Counted from the first letter of the stretch, positions 32,883 to 43,200 are shown. The stretch is 64,000 nt of DNA from Rhodanobacteraceae bacterium (GCA_009996615.1 JAACZU010000007.1:124001-188000); one strand, 5' to 3'. Program-made: numbers and translations. Notes: a model not told the origin generated them from the letters alone.

Positions 32883-33568
32883 GGGTTGCCTCCCTGCGAA
32901 AGGCCGCCGTCGGGCGTGCCGGACGGAGGCACTGCCGGCGACGGTGCCTCGATGCGCTGCGGCGCGCCGTCATAGCAGTCCAGCGCAAGGCCGAAGGGGT
33001 TGTGCTGGGGGTCGACGTCCAGCCGCACCACTTTCAGCGGATAGCGCACCAGGGCCCGCTTGACCTGCTCGGCGCCGTAGTACTCGTCCGCGCTGACATC
33101 GAGCGTGACGATCCAGTCGCGGCTGGAAACCGTCTTTACCCGCATCGTGGGGTTGTCGCCAAAGCCGCGCCCCGGAATCTCGTAGATGCCGCGCACCCGC
33201 TGGCGCAGTTCGCCGCTGCTGCGCCGGTGCTCGTAGTCCTGGCGCAGGAAGGCCTGGCAGGCCGGTGTGAAATAGGCCGACAGCGCGTGGAGGTTGCGCG
33301 GGTAGTCCTGTTCGCCATCCGTCGGCCAGCGCTGGACCTGCTGCCAGACGTAGAAGGCGAAGGCATAGACACTCTCGGGCGGCACGTCCCACCATGCGCG
33401 GGTGCTGCCCGAGCGCAGATCGGGGGGCACGTGGATCGTCAGTTGCCTCGGCGCACTCCACCAGCCGAAACCGAGCAGCAGCGCCACCACGAACAACGCG
33501 CCAGCGCCCAGGCGCAGCGTGCGCACATGGGCCTGCAAGTGATGGACTTCGTTCCTGAAACGGCTCAT
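32879..33568 (-). CDS. Integrating conjugative element protein, PFL_4703 family (TraE-like)
   Basis: The protein has 229 residues from MSRFRNEVHHLQAHVRTLRL. There is a single N-terminal TM (ALFVVALLLGFGWWSA) and a periplasmic domain with PPESVYAFAFYVWQQVQRWP. These match TIGR03746, functionally like TraE/VirB5-8 proteins in other systems. The start is chosen because it overlaps the stop of the TIGR03750 gene. The Pro/Gly-rich tail is common in the family. Confidence 0.92.
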   Translation of the reverse strand: MSRFRNEVHHLQAHVRTLRLGAGALFVVALLLGFGWWSAPRQLTIHVPPDLRSGSTRAWWDVPPESVYAFAFYVWQQVQRWPTDGEQDYPRNLHALSAYFTPACQAFLRQDYEHRRSSGELRQRVRGIYEIPGRGFGDNPTMRVKTVSSRDWIVTLDVSADEYYGAEQVKRALVRYPLKVVRLDVDPQHNPFGLALDCYDGAPQRIEAPSPAVPPSGTPDGGLSQGGNP

Positions 33569-33975
33569 GAGGCGGCTGCTCCGCGTGAGCACCGGGTAGT
33601 CCAGTACCCCGAACGCGTGATGAGACGGTGCCCACCGAGCCAGGGCGCTGCCAGCGGATGGCGCAGCGCCAGGCGCCACTGCAGTTGCCGGTACAGCCAG
33701 GTATCCGGGCGGCCGCGCTTCTGCCGGCGCAGGAAGCCGCCACCACCGAACACGCCAGCCGCCACGCCGGCCACGATCAAGGTCGGCACCATGGCGACGC
33801 TGTGCGTGGCCCAGGCCAGCGGCACGCCGGCGATGAACCCCACCACTGCGGACAGGCCGGCGCAGATCCAGAGTTCGTCGGCGGTCAGGCCCCTCACCAC
33901 CACGGGCTGGCGGTTCAGCCTGTGCGGCAGGAAGGTGACCAGCCCGTCACACGCGATATCGTTCAAGGCAGCCAT
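33565..33975 (-). CDS. ICE membrane protein, TIGR03750 family (TraL-like)
   Basis: The protein has 136 residues. FLPHRLNRQPVVVRGLTADE precedes two TM helices (LWICAGLSAVVGFIAGVPLA and the next hydrophobic stretch). RGRPDTWLYRQLQWRL is the conserved cytoplasmic motif. It is similar in size and layout to TraL/VirB3, which associate with the VirB4-type ATPase at the inner membrane. Confidence 0.9.
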   Translation of the reverse strand: MAALNDIACDGLVTFLPHRLNRQPVVVRGLTADELWICAGLSAVVGFIAGVPLAWATHSVAMVPTLIVAGVAAGVFGGGGFLRRQKRGRPDTWLYRQLQWRLALRHPLAAPWLGGHRLITRSGYWTTRCSRGAAAS

Positions 33976-33981
33976 CGCCGA

Positions 33982-34341
33982 TCAGAGCACGCCAGTGGCC
34001 TTGGTCAGCAGCCAGATGCCGACCACCAGCAGGATCGCACCCACGGCCACGGTGAGGCCGAACTGACCCCAGGTGGCGCGGCCGGTATGGATTTCCGAGT
34101 AGCGTGTATAGGCGTGGTAGCACACGCCGACGAACATCGAGGCGACCACCAGCAGCGCAACCAGCAGCACGATGTCGTAGCCGTAGTTCTGCAACGTCTG
34201 CATGATGCCGCTGCCCTGGCCGCGCGACGGGTCCTCGATAGTTGGCAGGCCCTGCGCCCGGGCCGCCAACGGCAGGCCCAGCAACATCAGTGGCGCGAGG
34301 ATGGTGGTGGTAACGCGATGGGGAATTGGATGGGTCTTCAT
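33982..34341 (-). CDS. ICE membrane protein, PFL_4702 family (TIGR03745, pilin-like)
   Basis: The protein has 119 residues from MKTHPIPHRVTTTILAPLML. A signal peptide ends at PLAARAQG. Two TM helices follow, with SGIMQTLQNYGYDIVLLVAL and GRATWGQFGLTVAVGAILLV. It has the shape of a VirB2/TrbC-type pilin precursor; the family is TIGR03745. It follows TIGR03758 with a 23-bp gap. Confidence 0.9.
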   Translation of the reverse strand: MKTHPIPHRVTTTILAPLMLLGLPLAARAQGLPTIEDPSRGQGSGIMQTLQNYGYDIVLLVALLVVASMFVGVCYHAYTRYSEIHTGRATWGQFGLTVAVGAILLVVGIWLLTKATGVL

Positions 34342-34364
34342 GGCGGTCAGGCCTTTCGTGGTGG

Positions 34365-34598
34365 TCAGGACAAGAGGAAATAGGTCAGCACCAGGTACAT
34401 CGCGACGAAGCGCACGACGACACCCAGGAACTGGCGCTGGGACAGGCGCTGCTCGGCCCAGCCGGTGTAGGCGGTACGCATGGCCCACACGCCCCACAGG
34501 AGCAGGACGGCGAACACCAGGCCGAGCACCACCGTGGCCACGGCGGCGGGGGCAAAGCCGCCGTTGGCCTGGAAGGCGCTGACCTGGGCGGCGTTCAT
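34365..34598 (-). CDS. ICE membrane protein, PFL_4701 family (TIGR03758)
   Basis: The protein has 77 residues with two TM helices: AAVATVVLGLVFAVLLLWGV, then FVAMYLVLTYFLLS. They are separated by TAYTGWAEQRLSQRQFLGVV. Size and order match TIGR03758 in related ICEs. It overlaps the RAQPRD gene by 4 bp. Confidence 0.88.
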   Translation of the reverse strand: MNAAQVSAFQANGGFAPAAVATVVLGLVFAVLLLWGVWAMRTAYTGWAEQRLSQRQFLGVVVRFVAMYLVLTYFLLS

Positions 34599-34954
34599 CG
34601 GGGTGCCTCCTCGTCGGAGGGCGGGCTGGACTGGCGGTAGTCACCGGACAGCTCGACCGGATCACGCGGCTGGGCACGCGGCGGCGTCAGGTAGTCCTGA
34701 ATGCCCGTCCGAACGCGCTGGAGGTCCTCGCGCAGGCGGGCATGGTCGAAGTGGTAGCGGGCGCGCTGCTGCGGAGCGGTATGGGCGACGTGCTCGGCCT
34801 GGCGGTCAATCAGGTCGAGCTGGCGCGCAATTGCGGCGAGTAGCTCACGCTCCGGGGTGTCGTCGGCACTGGCGGGTTGCGGGGCCGAAAGCGACACGGC
34901 CAGCAGCATGGCCAGCCGAGGCCATGCGGATACGTGGCGGTTGCTCGGTCCCAT
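34595..34954 (-). CDS. Integrative conjugative element protein, RAQPRD family (TIGR01690)
   Basis: The protein has 119 residues. A signal peptide ends near PQPASADD. ERELLAAIARQLDLIDRQAE and RYHFDHARLREDLQRVRTG follow. The family-naming motif appears literally as PPRAQPRDPVELSGDYRQSS. It is a small periplasmic protein. In related ICEs the PFL_4697 gene lies directly upstream; here 25 kb of DISARM cargo separates them. Confidence 0.93.
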   Translation of the reverse strand: MGPSNRHVSAWPRLAMLLAVSLSAPQPASADDTPERELLAAIARQLDLIDRQAEHVAHTAPQQRARYHFDHARLREDLQRVRTGIQDYLTPPRAQPRDPVELSGDYRQSSPPSDEEAPR

Positions 34955-35260
34955 CGTGCCATTCCTTCCTGCTAAGGCAATGGCGTGATGGTGTGGAAGA
35001 ACGGGTGTCCATGCTGCAAAGAATCAGAATCAGGGCCGTACCGGATTCCCGGTCTCACCCCATATGTCAGCCCCTAATCTTCTCGTCATGACTGGCAGCG
35101 TCCACATGCTGCACCCAGGTGAGAGATGATGCCGTCAAATCCGATGAAATCTGCTCAAACCAGGTTAAATTTGGCCAATTCGGCTTTCCCAGTGGGCTGA
35201 TTGATGTAATATCTCAATCTTGCCCGTACTCCGCCCCACTCTGTGATGGAAGCTCATGTC
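34955..35260. promoter_or_regulatory. Divergent intergenic region: cargo junction and likely defence-operon promoter
   Basis: A 306-bp gap between the RAQPRD gene (leftward) and the HTH gene (rightward). Base composition drops visibly after about 35,110 compared with the ICE genes. TAATAT at 35207-35212 is a possible -10 with a weak CTTTCC about 17 bp upstream. No terminator or inverted repeat marks the junction. The promoter assignment is tentative. The leftward conjugation genes downstream would also need a promoter here. Confidence 0.35.
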
Positions 35261-35458
35261 ATGTCGGATCGCTGGTTGTCGGTCGAGCAGATCGCAGAGT
35301 ATCTCGGCGTCAGTAAGGACACCGTCTACGCATGGATCGGCAAGCGGAACATGCCGGCTCACCGTATCGGCCGGCTGTGGAAATTCAAGACCGAAGAAGT
35401 GGATGAATGGGTCCGTTCTGGAGGGGCTGCGGATGCCGAGAGTAAGGGCAAGGGATGA
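35261..35458 (+). CDS. Excisionase-type helix-turn-helix protein
   Basis: The protein has 65 residues from MSDRWLSVEQIAEYLGVSKD; GTG 35243 and ATG 35246 are alternatives, but GGAAG at 35248 fits the start at 35261. TVYAWIGKRNMPAHRIGRLW, then KFKTEEVDEWV, is the HTH_17/excisionase pattern of a MerR-like DNA-binding fold. It is the first gene before the methylase and could regulate the defence operon. Proteins of this type are commonly found at the front of restriction and DISARM-like loci. A true recombination-directionality role is unlikely without a nearby integrase. Confidence 0.85.
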   Translation: MSDRWLSVEQIAEYLGVSKDTVYAWIGKRNMPAHRIGRLWKFKTEEVDEWVRSGGAADAESKGKG

Positions 35459-35524
35459 GGTACTGGTTTGCCATAGGTTTCGCCTACTTCGTTCAAGTAT
35501 CGAAGTGGAAGCAGGAGATGTGAT

Positions 35525-36568
35525 GTGACAACGATTTCTTGCGTGGATTTGTTCTGCGGCGCGGGTGGGCTGACGCACGGTTTCGTCTTGGAGGGGCTGC
35601 CCGTGGTCGCCGGTATCGACCTGGACCCGGCCTGCCGCTTTCCGTATGAAGCCAATAACCATGCGCGATTCGTCGAACGCGACATCAGCAAGGTCACCGT
35701 GCCCGAACTGAAAACTCTGTTCGGTGACGCCGACCTGACGATTCTCGCGGGCTGTGCCCCGTGCCAACCCTTCTCGACATACGCGCAGCGGTACGAGCTG
35801 GACGGGAAGGATGGCAAGTGGGGCCTGCTGTATGAGTTCGCGCGTCTCGCCAAAGGTGCCAAGCCCGATGTCATCACGATGGAGAACGTGCCCACGGTCG
35901 CAAAGCACGAGGTGTTTCATGACTTCGTTGATACGCTGGAACGGCTCGGCTACAGCGTCTGGTTCGATGTCGTCGACAGCTCTCGCTATGGCGTGCCACA
36001 GATGCGGCGGCGCATGGTGCTACTGGCGTCGAGGCATGGCGACATCAAGATGATCGAGCCGACCCACGAGAAACCGAAGACTGTTCGTCAAGCCATAGGC
36101 CGCTTGCGCCCATTGAGTGCTGGCGAGGCGGCTCCGCGAGACAAATTGCACGTCACCTCGACGCTATCCGAAAAGAATCTCAAGCGGATCAAGGCCTCCA
36201 AACCAGGCGGTACCTGGCGTGACTGGCCGGAGGATCTCGTCGCCGACTGTCACCGTGCAGAGAGCGGACGTACCTATCCGGGCGTCTACGGCCGCATGGA
36301 GTGGGACAAGCCTGCGCCCACCATGACCACGCAGTGCTACGGCTTCGGCAACGGCCGTTTCGGACACCCGGAGCAGGATCGAGCCATCTCTTTGAGAGAG
36401 GCCGCGATTCTCCAGAGTTTCCCGCGTGATTACGCCTTCGTGCCGGATGACGGTGAAGTGAGTTTCAAGGTTCTCGGCCGGCTCATCGGCAACGCAGTTC
36501 CCGTCGATCTCGGTCGTGCCATCGCGCGCAGTATCAACACCCATCTCGCGTCCGTCGCGAACCGATGA
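35525..36568 (+). CDS. DNA C5-cytosine methyltransferase
   Basis: The protein has 347 residues with a GTG start at 35525 (AGGAG at 35513); ATG at 35523 is followed at once by a stop. It methylates cytosine at C5 using SAM. Motif I is DLFCGAGGLTHGF. Motif IV is GCAPCQPFSTYAQ, with the catalytic Cys. Motif VI is ENVPTV, motif VIII is QMRRRMVLLAS, and motif X is LGRLIGNAVPVDLG. The target-recognition region is short. C5-methylase is the usual class 2 DISARM methylase (DrmMII), but here it is followed by vsr in a class 1 locus, so it may be a dcm-like pair or a DISARM methylase. Confidence 0.93.
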   Translation: MTTISCVDLFCGAGGLTHGFVLEGLPVVAGIDLDPACRFPYEANNHARFVERDISKVTVPELKTLFGDADLTILAGCAPCQPFSTYAQRYELDGKDGKWGLLYEFARLAKGAKPDVITMENVPTVAKHEVFHDFVDTLERLGYSVWFDVVDSSRYGVPQMRRRMVLLASRHGDIKMIEPTHEKPKTVRQAIGRLRPLSAGEAAPRDKLHVTSTLSEKNLKRIKASKPGGTWRDWPEDLVADCHRAESGRTYPGVYGRMEWDKPAPTMTTQCYGFGNGRFGHPEQDRAISLREAAILQSFPRDYAFVPDDGEVSFKVLGRLIGNAVPVDLGRAIARSINTHLASVANR

Positions 36569-36589
36569 CGAACTGACGAGGGCCTCCCG

Positions 36590-37045
36590 ATGTCGCGCGT
36601 TCCGCCCTCGTCCCCCGAGACCAGTCGCCGCATGGCAAAGGTTCGGCAGAAGGGAACCGGCGCCGAGATCGCACTGCGACGAGAGCTTTACCGAAGAGGT
36701 CTGCGTTACCGGATCGACTACGAGGTCATGAAGAAACCCCGCCGCGTGGCGGACGTGGCATTTCCGGGGTTGAGGATCGCCATCTTCGTCGATGGGTGCT
36801 TCTGGCACGGTTGCCCCGAGCATGCCACCTGGCCGAAGCAGAACGCCGAGTTCTGGCGGCAGAAGATCGAGGCGAATCGCCACAGAGACACCGACACGAG
36901 TTCGAGGCTACTTGATGCCGGTTGGGCGGTGCTGCGATTCTGGGAGCACGAGTCTCCGATACGAGCTGCAGAGACCGTCGCACAGACGGTCGCCATGGCG
37001 AAAGCGAAGCGCTGCACATCGCCTGTCGTAAACGAGAAGAACTGA
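36590..37045 (+). CDS. vsr: Very short patch repair endonuclease (Vsr)
   Basis: The protein has 151 residues. Vsr nicks next to T:G mismatches arising by deamination of 5-methylcytosine. MAKVRQKGTGAEIALRRELY is the family N-terminal motif. IAIFVDGCFWHGCPEHATWP contains the catalytic Asp and the metal/zinc-site Cys and His residues, and NAEFWRQKIEANRHRD follows. It lies 21 bp after the C5-methylase stop, the normal dcm-vsr pairing, and ends 8 bp before drmD. It counters mutagenesis by the methylase. Confidence 0.94.
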   Translation: MSRVPPSSPETSRRMAKVRQKGTGAEIALRRELYRRGLRYRIDYEVMKKPRRVADVAFPGLRIAIFVDGCFWHGCPEHATWPKQNAEFWRQKIEANRHRDTDTSSRLLDAGWAVLRFWEHESPIRAAETVAQTVAMAKAKRCTSPVVNEKN

Positions 37046-37053
37046 ACAGGAAG

Positions 37054-40000
37054 ATGGCAGACCGCATGGAAACCTCGAACGATCAGAAGCACCAGTCCTA
37101 CCGCGCCCGCCCGGAACCCGGCCAATTGGTCGAGGTTCGCCGACGCCAGTGGGTTGTGGCGGATGTCGCCTCTTCGAAATTGGAATCGGCTTCGGCGTTG
37201 CAGAACTGCGTGACGCTTTCATCCATTGATGAGGATGGGCTCGATGATGAATTGGAGGTCATCTGGGAGATCGAGCCCGGCGCACAGGTCATTGAGCGTG
37301 CAGGCCTGCCATCCATCACGGGGCAGGACGACTCGGACACGCTCGAAGCTTTCCTCGATGCTGTTCGTTGGGGTGCTGCCACCAATGCCGACAGGGGGTT
37401 CCTGCAAGCGCCGTTCCGTAGCGGCGTCAGCATTGAGGACTTTCAGCTCGACCCTCTGGTGCGTGCCATCGACATGGCCCGTGTCAACCTGCTCATCGCC
37501 GACGATGTCGGTCTGGGCAAGACCATCGAGGCCGGGCTGGTCATCCAGGAGATGTTGCTCCGGCACCGTGCCCGTACCGTCCTGATCATCTGTCCTGCAT
37601 CCCTGCAGGAGAAGTGGCGCGTCGAGATGCTGGAGAAGTTCGGCCTCGACTTCCGCATCGTCGACACCACCTACATCAAGCAGTTGCGGCGCGAACGCGG
37701 CATCCACGCCAACCCGTGGACATCTCATCCGCGCCTGATCGCCTCAATGGACTGGGTCAAGAGTGGCGAGGGTTTGCGAGCCATGCGCGACGTGCTCCCG
37801 CCACACGCAGGTCATCCGCGAAAGTTCGATCTTCTAGTCGTCGACGAAGCACACAACATCGCCCCCGCTGCCGGTGTGCATTACGCGCTGGAGAGTCAGC
37901 GGACCCGCTTCATCCGTGCGATCAGCCCGCACTTCCAGCATCGCCTGTTCCTGACCGCAACGCCGCACAACGGCTACACCGAGTCGTTCACCTCGCTGCT
38001 GGAATTGCTCGACGACCAGCGTTTCGCCCGCAACATTCTCCCCGACGAGAGGCAGCTGAGCCAGGTGATGATCCGCCGCCTGAAGAGCGATCTGGTCGAT
38101 GCCGATGGCAAACCGCTGTATGCCCAGCGCAAGCTGCAGGCCCTGGCGGTCCCTTACACGGCCGAGGAACGGGATATCCACCAGAAGCTGAACGATTACT
38201 GCGCCAGTCGAGAGAAGGACGCTGAGAAAACCGGAAGCACGTTCGGCACCTCGTTCGTCAACCAGCTGCTCAAGAAGCGTCTGTTCTCATCGCCCGCCGC
38301 ATTCGCATCCACGCTCGAGAAGCACATCGCCTCGCTGTCGAATAGCGCCAAGTCAAAAACACATGACGCCATGGCCGAGCGCATCCTGCGCAAAGCCATC
38401 CTCAAAGTGGATGAGGATTACGCCGATGACCAGCAAGTCGAGAACGCCCAGTCGGAGGCCGTCGAGGAGGCATCGCGCCGATCCCAGCCGCTGACGCCTG
38501 ATCAGCAACGGATGCTGGCCGACTTGCGGCAATGGGCGCAGCGCGCCAAGAACCAGACCGACTCCAAGGCCAGGGCCATCCTCGACTGGCTCTCCGCCAA
38601 TCTCAAGCCGGGCGGCCAGTGGAACGATCGCCGGGTGATCTTATTCACCGAATACCGCACCACGCACCAGTGGATGCACGAGATCCTCGCCAGTCACGGC
38701 TTCGGCGGTGAACGTCTCGGCCTGCTACATGGTGGCCTCACCCAGGACGAGCGCGAACCCATCAAAGCCGCGTTCCAGGCCTCCCCCAAGGATTCCCCTG
38801 TCCGCATCCTGCTCGCGACCGATGCCGCCTCGGAGGGTATCGACCTGCAGAACCACTGCAATTGCCTCATCCATTTGGAGATTCCCTACAACCCGAACGT
38901 GATGGAGCAGCGTAACGGTCGTATCGACCGTCATGGTCAACGCGAGAAGGAAGTGCTGATCTGGCACCCCGTCGACGGTGGTGGGCAAGGCCATGCTGCT
39001 GTGGGTGGTCATGGTGAGGACATCCTGCGCGCACTGCGCAAGCTGGAGTCGATGCGCGCCGACATGGGCAGCGTCAATCCGGTCATCGCGCCGCAAATGT
39101 CCGGTCTCATCGAAGGCTCGCTGAAGGATCTGGACACTCGCCTCGCGGAGGCCAAGATCGCCAAGGCTCGGCGCTTCGTCCGCGCCGAACGTGAGCTGAA
39201 AGACCGCGTCGCCAAGCTCCACGAACGGCTTCTCTCCACTCAGCAGGATTTCCACCTCACCCCCGATCACATTCAGATGGCAGTGAAGACCGGCCTCGCG
39301 CTGGCTGGCCGCCCACCACTGGAACCCTTCGCCTTTTCGGATGCGCCCCAGGGCAGCGTATTCAGGATGCCAGCGCTCTCGGGATCGTGGGCACGGTGCC
39401 TGGAGGGACTGCGTCACCCACATACCCAGCAGATACGCCCCATCACCTTCGATCACGGGGTCGCAAAGGGTCGAGACGACGTCGTGCTGGTCCACCTGAA
39501 CCATCGCTTGGTGCAAATGTGCCTGCGTCTGTTGCGCGCCGAGGTCTGGGCGCAGGACGACGTGAAGAAACTGCATCGCGTCACCGTCCGCACCGTGCCG
39601 GATGCGCTCGTCGATGGCCCCGCCGTGGTCGTCGTCTCTCGGCTCGTCGTCACCGGCGGCAACCATCATCGGCTGCACGAGGAACTGACCTTGTCGGGCG
39701 GCTACCTGCGCGATCAGTCCTTCCGCCGCGAAGAAGGCGTCACCCGCGTCCAGCAGTGGCTGGACGAATCGAAACCGATCACGGCGGCCCCGTCCCTGTT
39801 CGACGCGCTGCGCGTCCGCTTCGACCGTCAGCAGGAAGCCATCCTGAAAGCGGTCGATGCCCGCTCCAAGGAACGTCTCCGCTATCTGACCAATACGCTC
39901 CAGACCCGCAAGCAGCAGGAAGTCGGTGACATCGGCACCGTGCTCGACGAATTGGAGAAGGCGATCCAGTCCGAGTTGAAGAAAGGCGGGCAGCCCGAAC

Positions 40001-40200
40001 AGCTCACGCTCTTCACCGAGGACGAACGCACGCAACTGCGGCGCGACATCGCCGCGCTTGAAGCACGCCTCGCGCGCATCCCCGACGAGCGCGAGATGGA
40101 AATGCAGGCCATCGAAGCACGCTACGCCAAGCTCGACGACCGCACCTTCCCGGTCGCCGTGATCTTCGTCGTGCCGGAATCTGCTGGAGGTGCTGCATGA
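37054..40200 (+). CDS. drmD: DISARM SNF2-like helicase DrmD
   Basis: The protein has 1048 residues from MADRMETSND, preceded by AACAGGAAG. After an N-terminal PEPGQLVEVRRRQWVVADV segment comes a SNF2 superfamily 2 motor. Motif I is IADDVGLGKTIEAGLVIQ (about residue 148). Motif II is LLVVDEAHNIAP (about 264). Motif III is FLTATPHNG, motif V is ATDAASEGIDLQ (about 590), and motif VI is EQRNGRIDRHGQ (about 620). A C-terminal coiled segment follows. Size, N-terminal signature and position before drmMI fit DrmD, the class 1 marker. It overlaps drmMI by 4 bp. Confidence 0.88.
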   Translation: MADRMETSNDQKHQSYRARPEPGQLVEVRRRQWVVADVASSKLESASALQNCVTLSSIDEDGLDDELEVIWEIEPGAQVIERAGLPSITGQDDSDTLEAFLDAVRWGAATNADRGFLQAPFRSGVSIEDFQLDPLVRAIDMARVNLLIADDVGLGKTIEAGLVIQEMLLRHRARTVLIICPASLQEKWRVEMLEKFGLDFRIVDTTYIKQLRRERGIHANPWTSHPRLIASMDWVKSGEGLRAMRDVLPPHAGHPRKFDLLVVDEAHNIAPAAGVHYALESQRTRFIRAISPHFQHRLFLTATPHNGYTESFTSLLELLDDQRFARNILPDERQLSQVMIRRLKSDLVDADGKPLYAQRKLQALAVPYTAEERDIHQKLNDYCASREKDAEKTGSTFGTSFVNQLLKKRLFSSPAAFASTLEKHIASLSNSAKSKTHDAMAERILRKAILKVDEDYADDQQVENAQSEAVEEASRRSQPLTPDQQRMLADLRQWAQRAKNQTDSKARAILDWLSANLKPGGQWNDRRVILFTEYRTTHQWMHEILASHGFGGERLGLLHGGLTQDEREPIKAAFQASPKDSPVRILLATDAASEGIDLQNHCNCLIHLEIPYNPNVMEQRNGRIDRHGQREKEVLIWHPVDGGGQGHAAVGGHGEDILRALRKLESMRADMGSVNPVIAPQMSGLIEGSLKDLDTRLAEAKIAKARRFVRAERELKDRVAKLHERLLSTQQDFHLTPDHIQMAVKTGLALAGRPPLEPFAFSDAPQGSVFRMPALSGSWARCLEGLRHPHTQQIRPITFDHGVAKGRDDVVLVHLNHRLVQMCLRLLRAEVWAQDDVKKLHRVTVRTVPDALVDGPAVVVVSRLVVTGGNHHRLHEELTLSGGYLRDQSFRREEGVTRVQQWLDESKPITAAPSLFDALRVRFDRQQEAILKAVDARSKERLRYLTNTLQTRKQQEVGDIGTVLDELEKAIQSELKKGGQPEQLTLFTEDERTQLRRDIAALEARLARIPDEREMEMQAIEARYAKLDDRTFPVAVIFVVPESAGGAA

Positions 40201-43200
40201 GCATGCACCACGAATGGCTCGCGCTCATCGAAATTTCCGGCCCGTTCCTCGCCGTCCCTGTCCTGGAGGAAGCCTTCCCGCAGGGGCTGGAGGAACTCGA
40301 TGCGGGCAAGCGCAAGCGGCTGCGGCAGGCCTACGACGAATGGCATGAGGCGCAGGAAACCGACGATCCCCGGCTCGAAGACCTGTACACGGCGTGGATC
40401 GACGAAGTGCTGTCGCGCGGACTGGAACTCGACGAGGACGGTCGTGGCGACGTGCTCAAACACAAAGACTGGTGCGCCAATCACCTGATCGTCGCGCTGC
40501 CGGAACATGGCGTGAGCCTGTCGCCCGACTTCGCCGTCGTCGGCAATGGCGATGCGCCGCTGATGCTCGTCCAAGCCTACGCGCCGGACGTCGATCTCGA
40601 CGCCACCCGGAAACTCGACGGCTGGGCCAGCACACCGGCGGAACGCATGGTCACGCTCTGCCGCGCCACAGGCTGCCGTCTCGGTCTGGTCACCAACGGC
40701 GAACGCTGGATGCTGGTCGATGCGCCGGTGGGTGCGGTCACCACCTTCGCCAGTTGGTATGCACGCATCTGGTCGCAGGAACCTGTCACCCTGCAAGCCT
40801 TCGTCCACCTCTTGGGCATCCGGCGCTTCTTCGTGGACGAGTCCGAACGACTGCCTGCGCTGTTCGACCGTTCGCTGAAGTTCCAGGACGAAGTGACCGA
40901 TGCCCTGGGCGAACAAGTGCGGCGCGCGGTCGAAGTGCTGATCCAGTCGCTCGACAAGGCCGACCAAGACCGCGACCGCGAACTGCTGCGCGGCGTGAAG
41001 GAAGCCGAACTCTACGAAGCCGCACTGACGGTGATGATGCGGCTGGTCTTCCTGCTGTCCGCCGAGGAGCGCGGCCTGCTGCTCTTGGGCGACGAACGCT
41101 ACGAGGCGAACTACGCGCTCTCGACCCTGCGCATGCAGTTGCGTGCCGAATCGGATGAGATTCTGGAGCGCCGCTGGGATGCGTGGTCGCGCCTGCTGGC
41201 CGTCTTCCGCGCCGTGTATGGCGGCATCGAGCACGAGAACCTGCGCCTGCCCGCGCTGGGCGGTTCGCTGTTCGACCCGGATCGCTTCCCCTTCCTCGAA
41301 GGCCGAGCGAAAGGCTCCGACTGGCGCACCGACGTCGCCAAACCGCTGCCCATCGACAACCGCACCGTCCTGTTGTTGCTCGAAGCCATCCAGCAATTCC
41401 AAGGGCGCACGCTGTCCTACCGGGCGCTGGACGTGGAGCAGATCGGCTACGTCTATGAGGGTCTGCTGGAGCGCACCGTCAAGCGCACCGCCGAAGTCAC
41501 GCTGGAACTCGACGCCACCAAGAGCGCGCAGTCGCCGTGGGTCACGCTGGCCGAACTCGAATCCGCGCGGCTGGATGGTGCCGCGCGTTTGGCCGAACTG
41601 CTCCAGCAGCGTTCCGGCAGTTCCGCCAGCCGCGTGCGCAACGATCTGGCCCGCACCGTGGACGACGCGCTCGCCGACCGCTTGCTGACGGCCTGCCACG
41701 GCGACACGGCACTGCGCGACCGCATCAAACCCTTCGGCCATCTGGTGCGCACCGATCCGTGGGGCTATCCGTTGGTGTATCCCGCCGGAGCCTTCATCGT
41801 CACCACCGGCTCCGACCGGCGCGAGACCGGCACCCACTACACGCCGAAGTCGCTCACCGAGGCCATCGTCGCCGAGACGCTCACGCCCATCGCCTACGTC
41901 GGCCCCGCGCAGGGCACGCCGCGCACGGATTGGGTGCTGAAATCGCCCGCCGAACTGCTCGATCTGAAGATCTGCGACCCGGCGATGGGTTCGGGCGCGT
42001 TCCTCGTGCAAGCCTGCCGCTGGTTGGCCGACCGGTTGGTGGAAGCGTGGGCACAGGCCGAGGCTCAGGGGCACACGGTCGGCATCGACGGGCGTGTGGT
42101 AGCCGCCGATGCCAACATTGAGCCGCTGCCGCGTGACACCGAGGCACGCACCATCGTCGCCCGCCGCCTCATCGCCGAACGCTGCCTCTACGGCGTCGAT
42201 CTGAATCCGCTGGCGGTTGAGCTGGCTAAGCTCTCCATCTGGCTGGTGACGCTGGCCAAGGGCCGCCCCTTCGGCTTCCTCGACCACAACCTGCGCTGTG
42301 GTGACAGCCTGCTCGGCATCCACAGGCTGGATCAGCTCACTCAGCTTTCGATGAATCCCTCAGGCCAGGGCCAGCTACGCCTGTTCGGCCAGAACATCGA
42401 GCAGGCAGTGCACGAAGCCATCGAACTGCGACAACGGCTGCGCGAAATCCCCATACGTGACATCAGCGACGTGGAGGCGATGGCGCATCTGGACGGCGAC
42501 GCGCGCCGCAGGCTGGCAGTGCCGGAAGGCATTGCCGATGCATTCGTCGGCGAAGTTTTCGCATCGGGCGGAAGTGGCACGGCACTGGAGAATGCGCTGG
42601 TATCGCTGACCGTCCAAGCCGGGCAGGTCATCGACGGAGACCGCGACGTGCTCGCCTCGATGCGCCGGAGATCGATCGCTGCGCTCTCGACCGACCTGCC
42701 TATCGACAAGACTGCCCGTCGGCCTTTCCATTGGCCATTGGAGTTTCCCGAGGTGTTCTCGCGTGAACGCGGTGGCTTCGATGGCATGGTAGGTAACCCG
42801 CCATTCCTTGGAGGAAAACGCATTTCTGGTGTGGCAGGAGACGCCTTCCGAAACTGGCTCGTGACCCACCTTGCCGATGGGCGACGCGGCTCCGCAGACC
42901 TCGTCGCGTACTTTTTTTTACGAGCATGGAGCCTGCTGCGAGACGGCGGCAGCTTTGGACTTCTCGCAGTCAATACCATAGCTGAAGGCGATACAAGGCA
43001 GGTCGGCCTGGAAGCGATGGTGGGTGCGGGCGCTGTCATTCATGCGGCCTACCCGAACGAGCCTTGGCCCGGAAAGGCGGCGGTCGTCACCAGTCGTGTG
43101 CATGTTCACAAGGGCGAGTGGTCGGGCAAGCCTTTACTGCTCGGGAGACCGGTGCTCTTCATCTCGGCCTTCCTGTCTGATCGTGAGGAATGGAGTCCCA

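Noticed and set aside
35261-35458. Excisionase gene as evidence for a separate integrated element
   Set aside because: No integrase, att-like repeats or phage genes are nearby. HTH_17 proteins are often plain regulators.
40122-42323. 733-residue open frame on the - strand
   Set aside because: Antisense to drmMI; low-complexity Gln/Arg/Gly-rich translation and no motifs.
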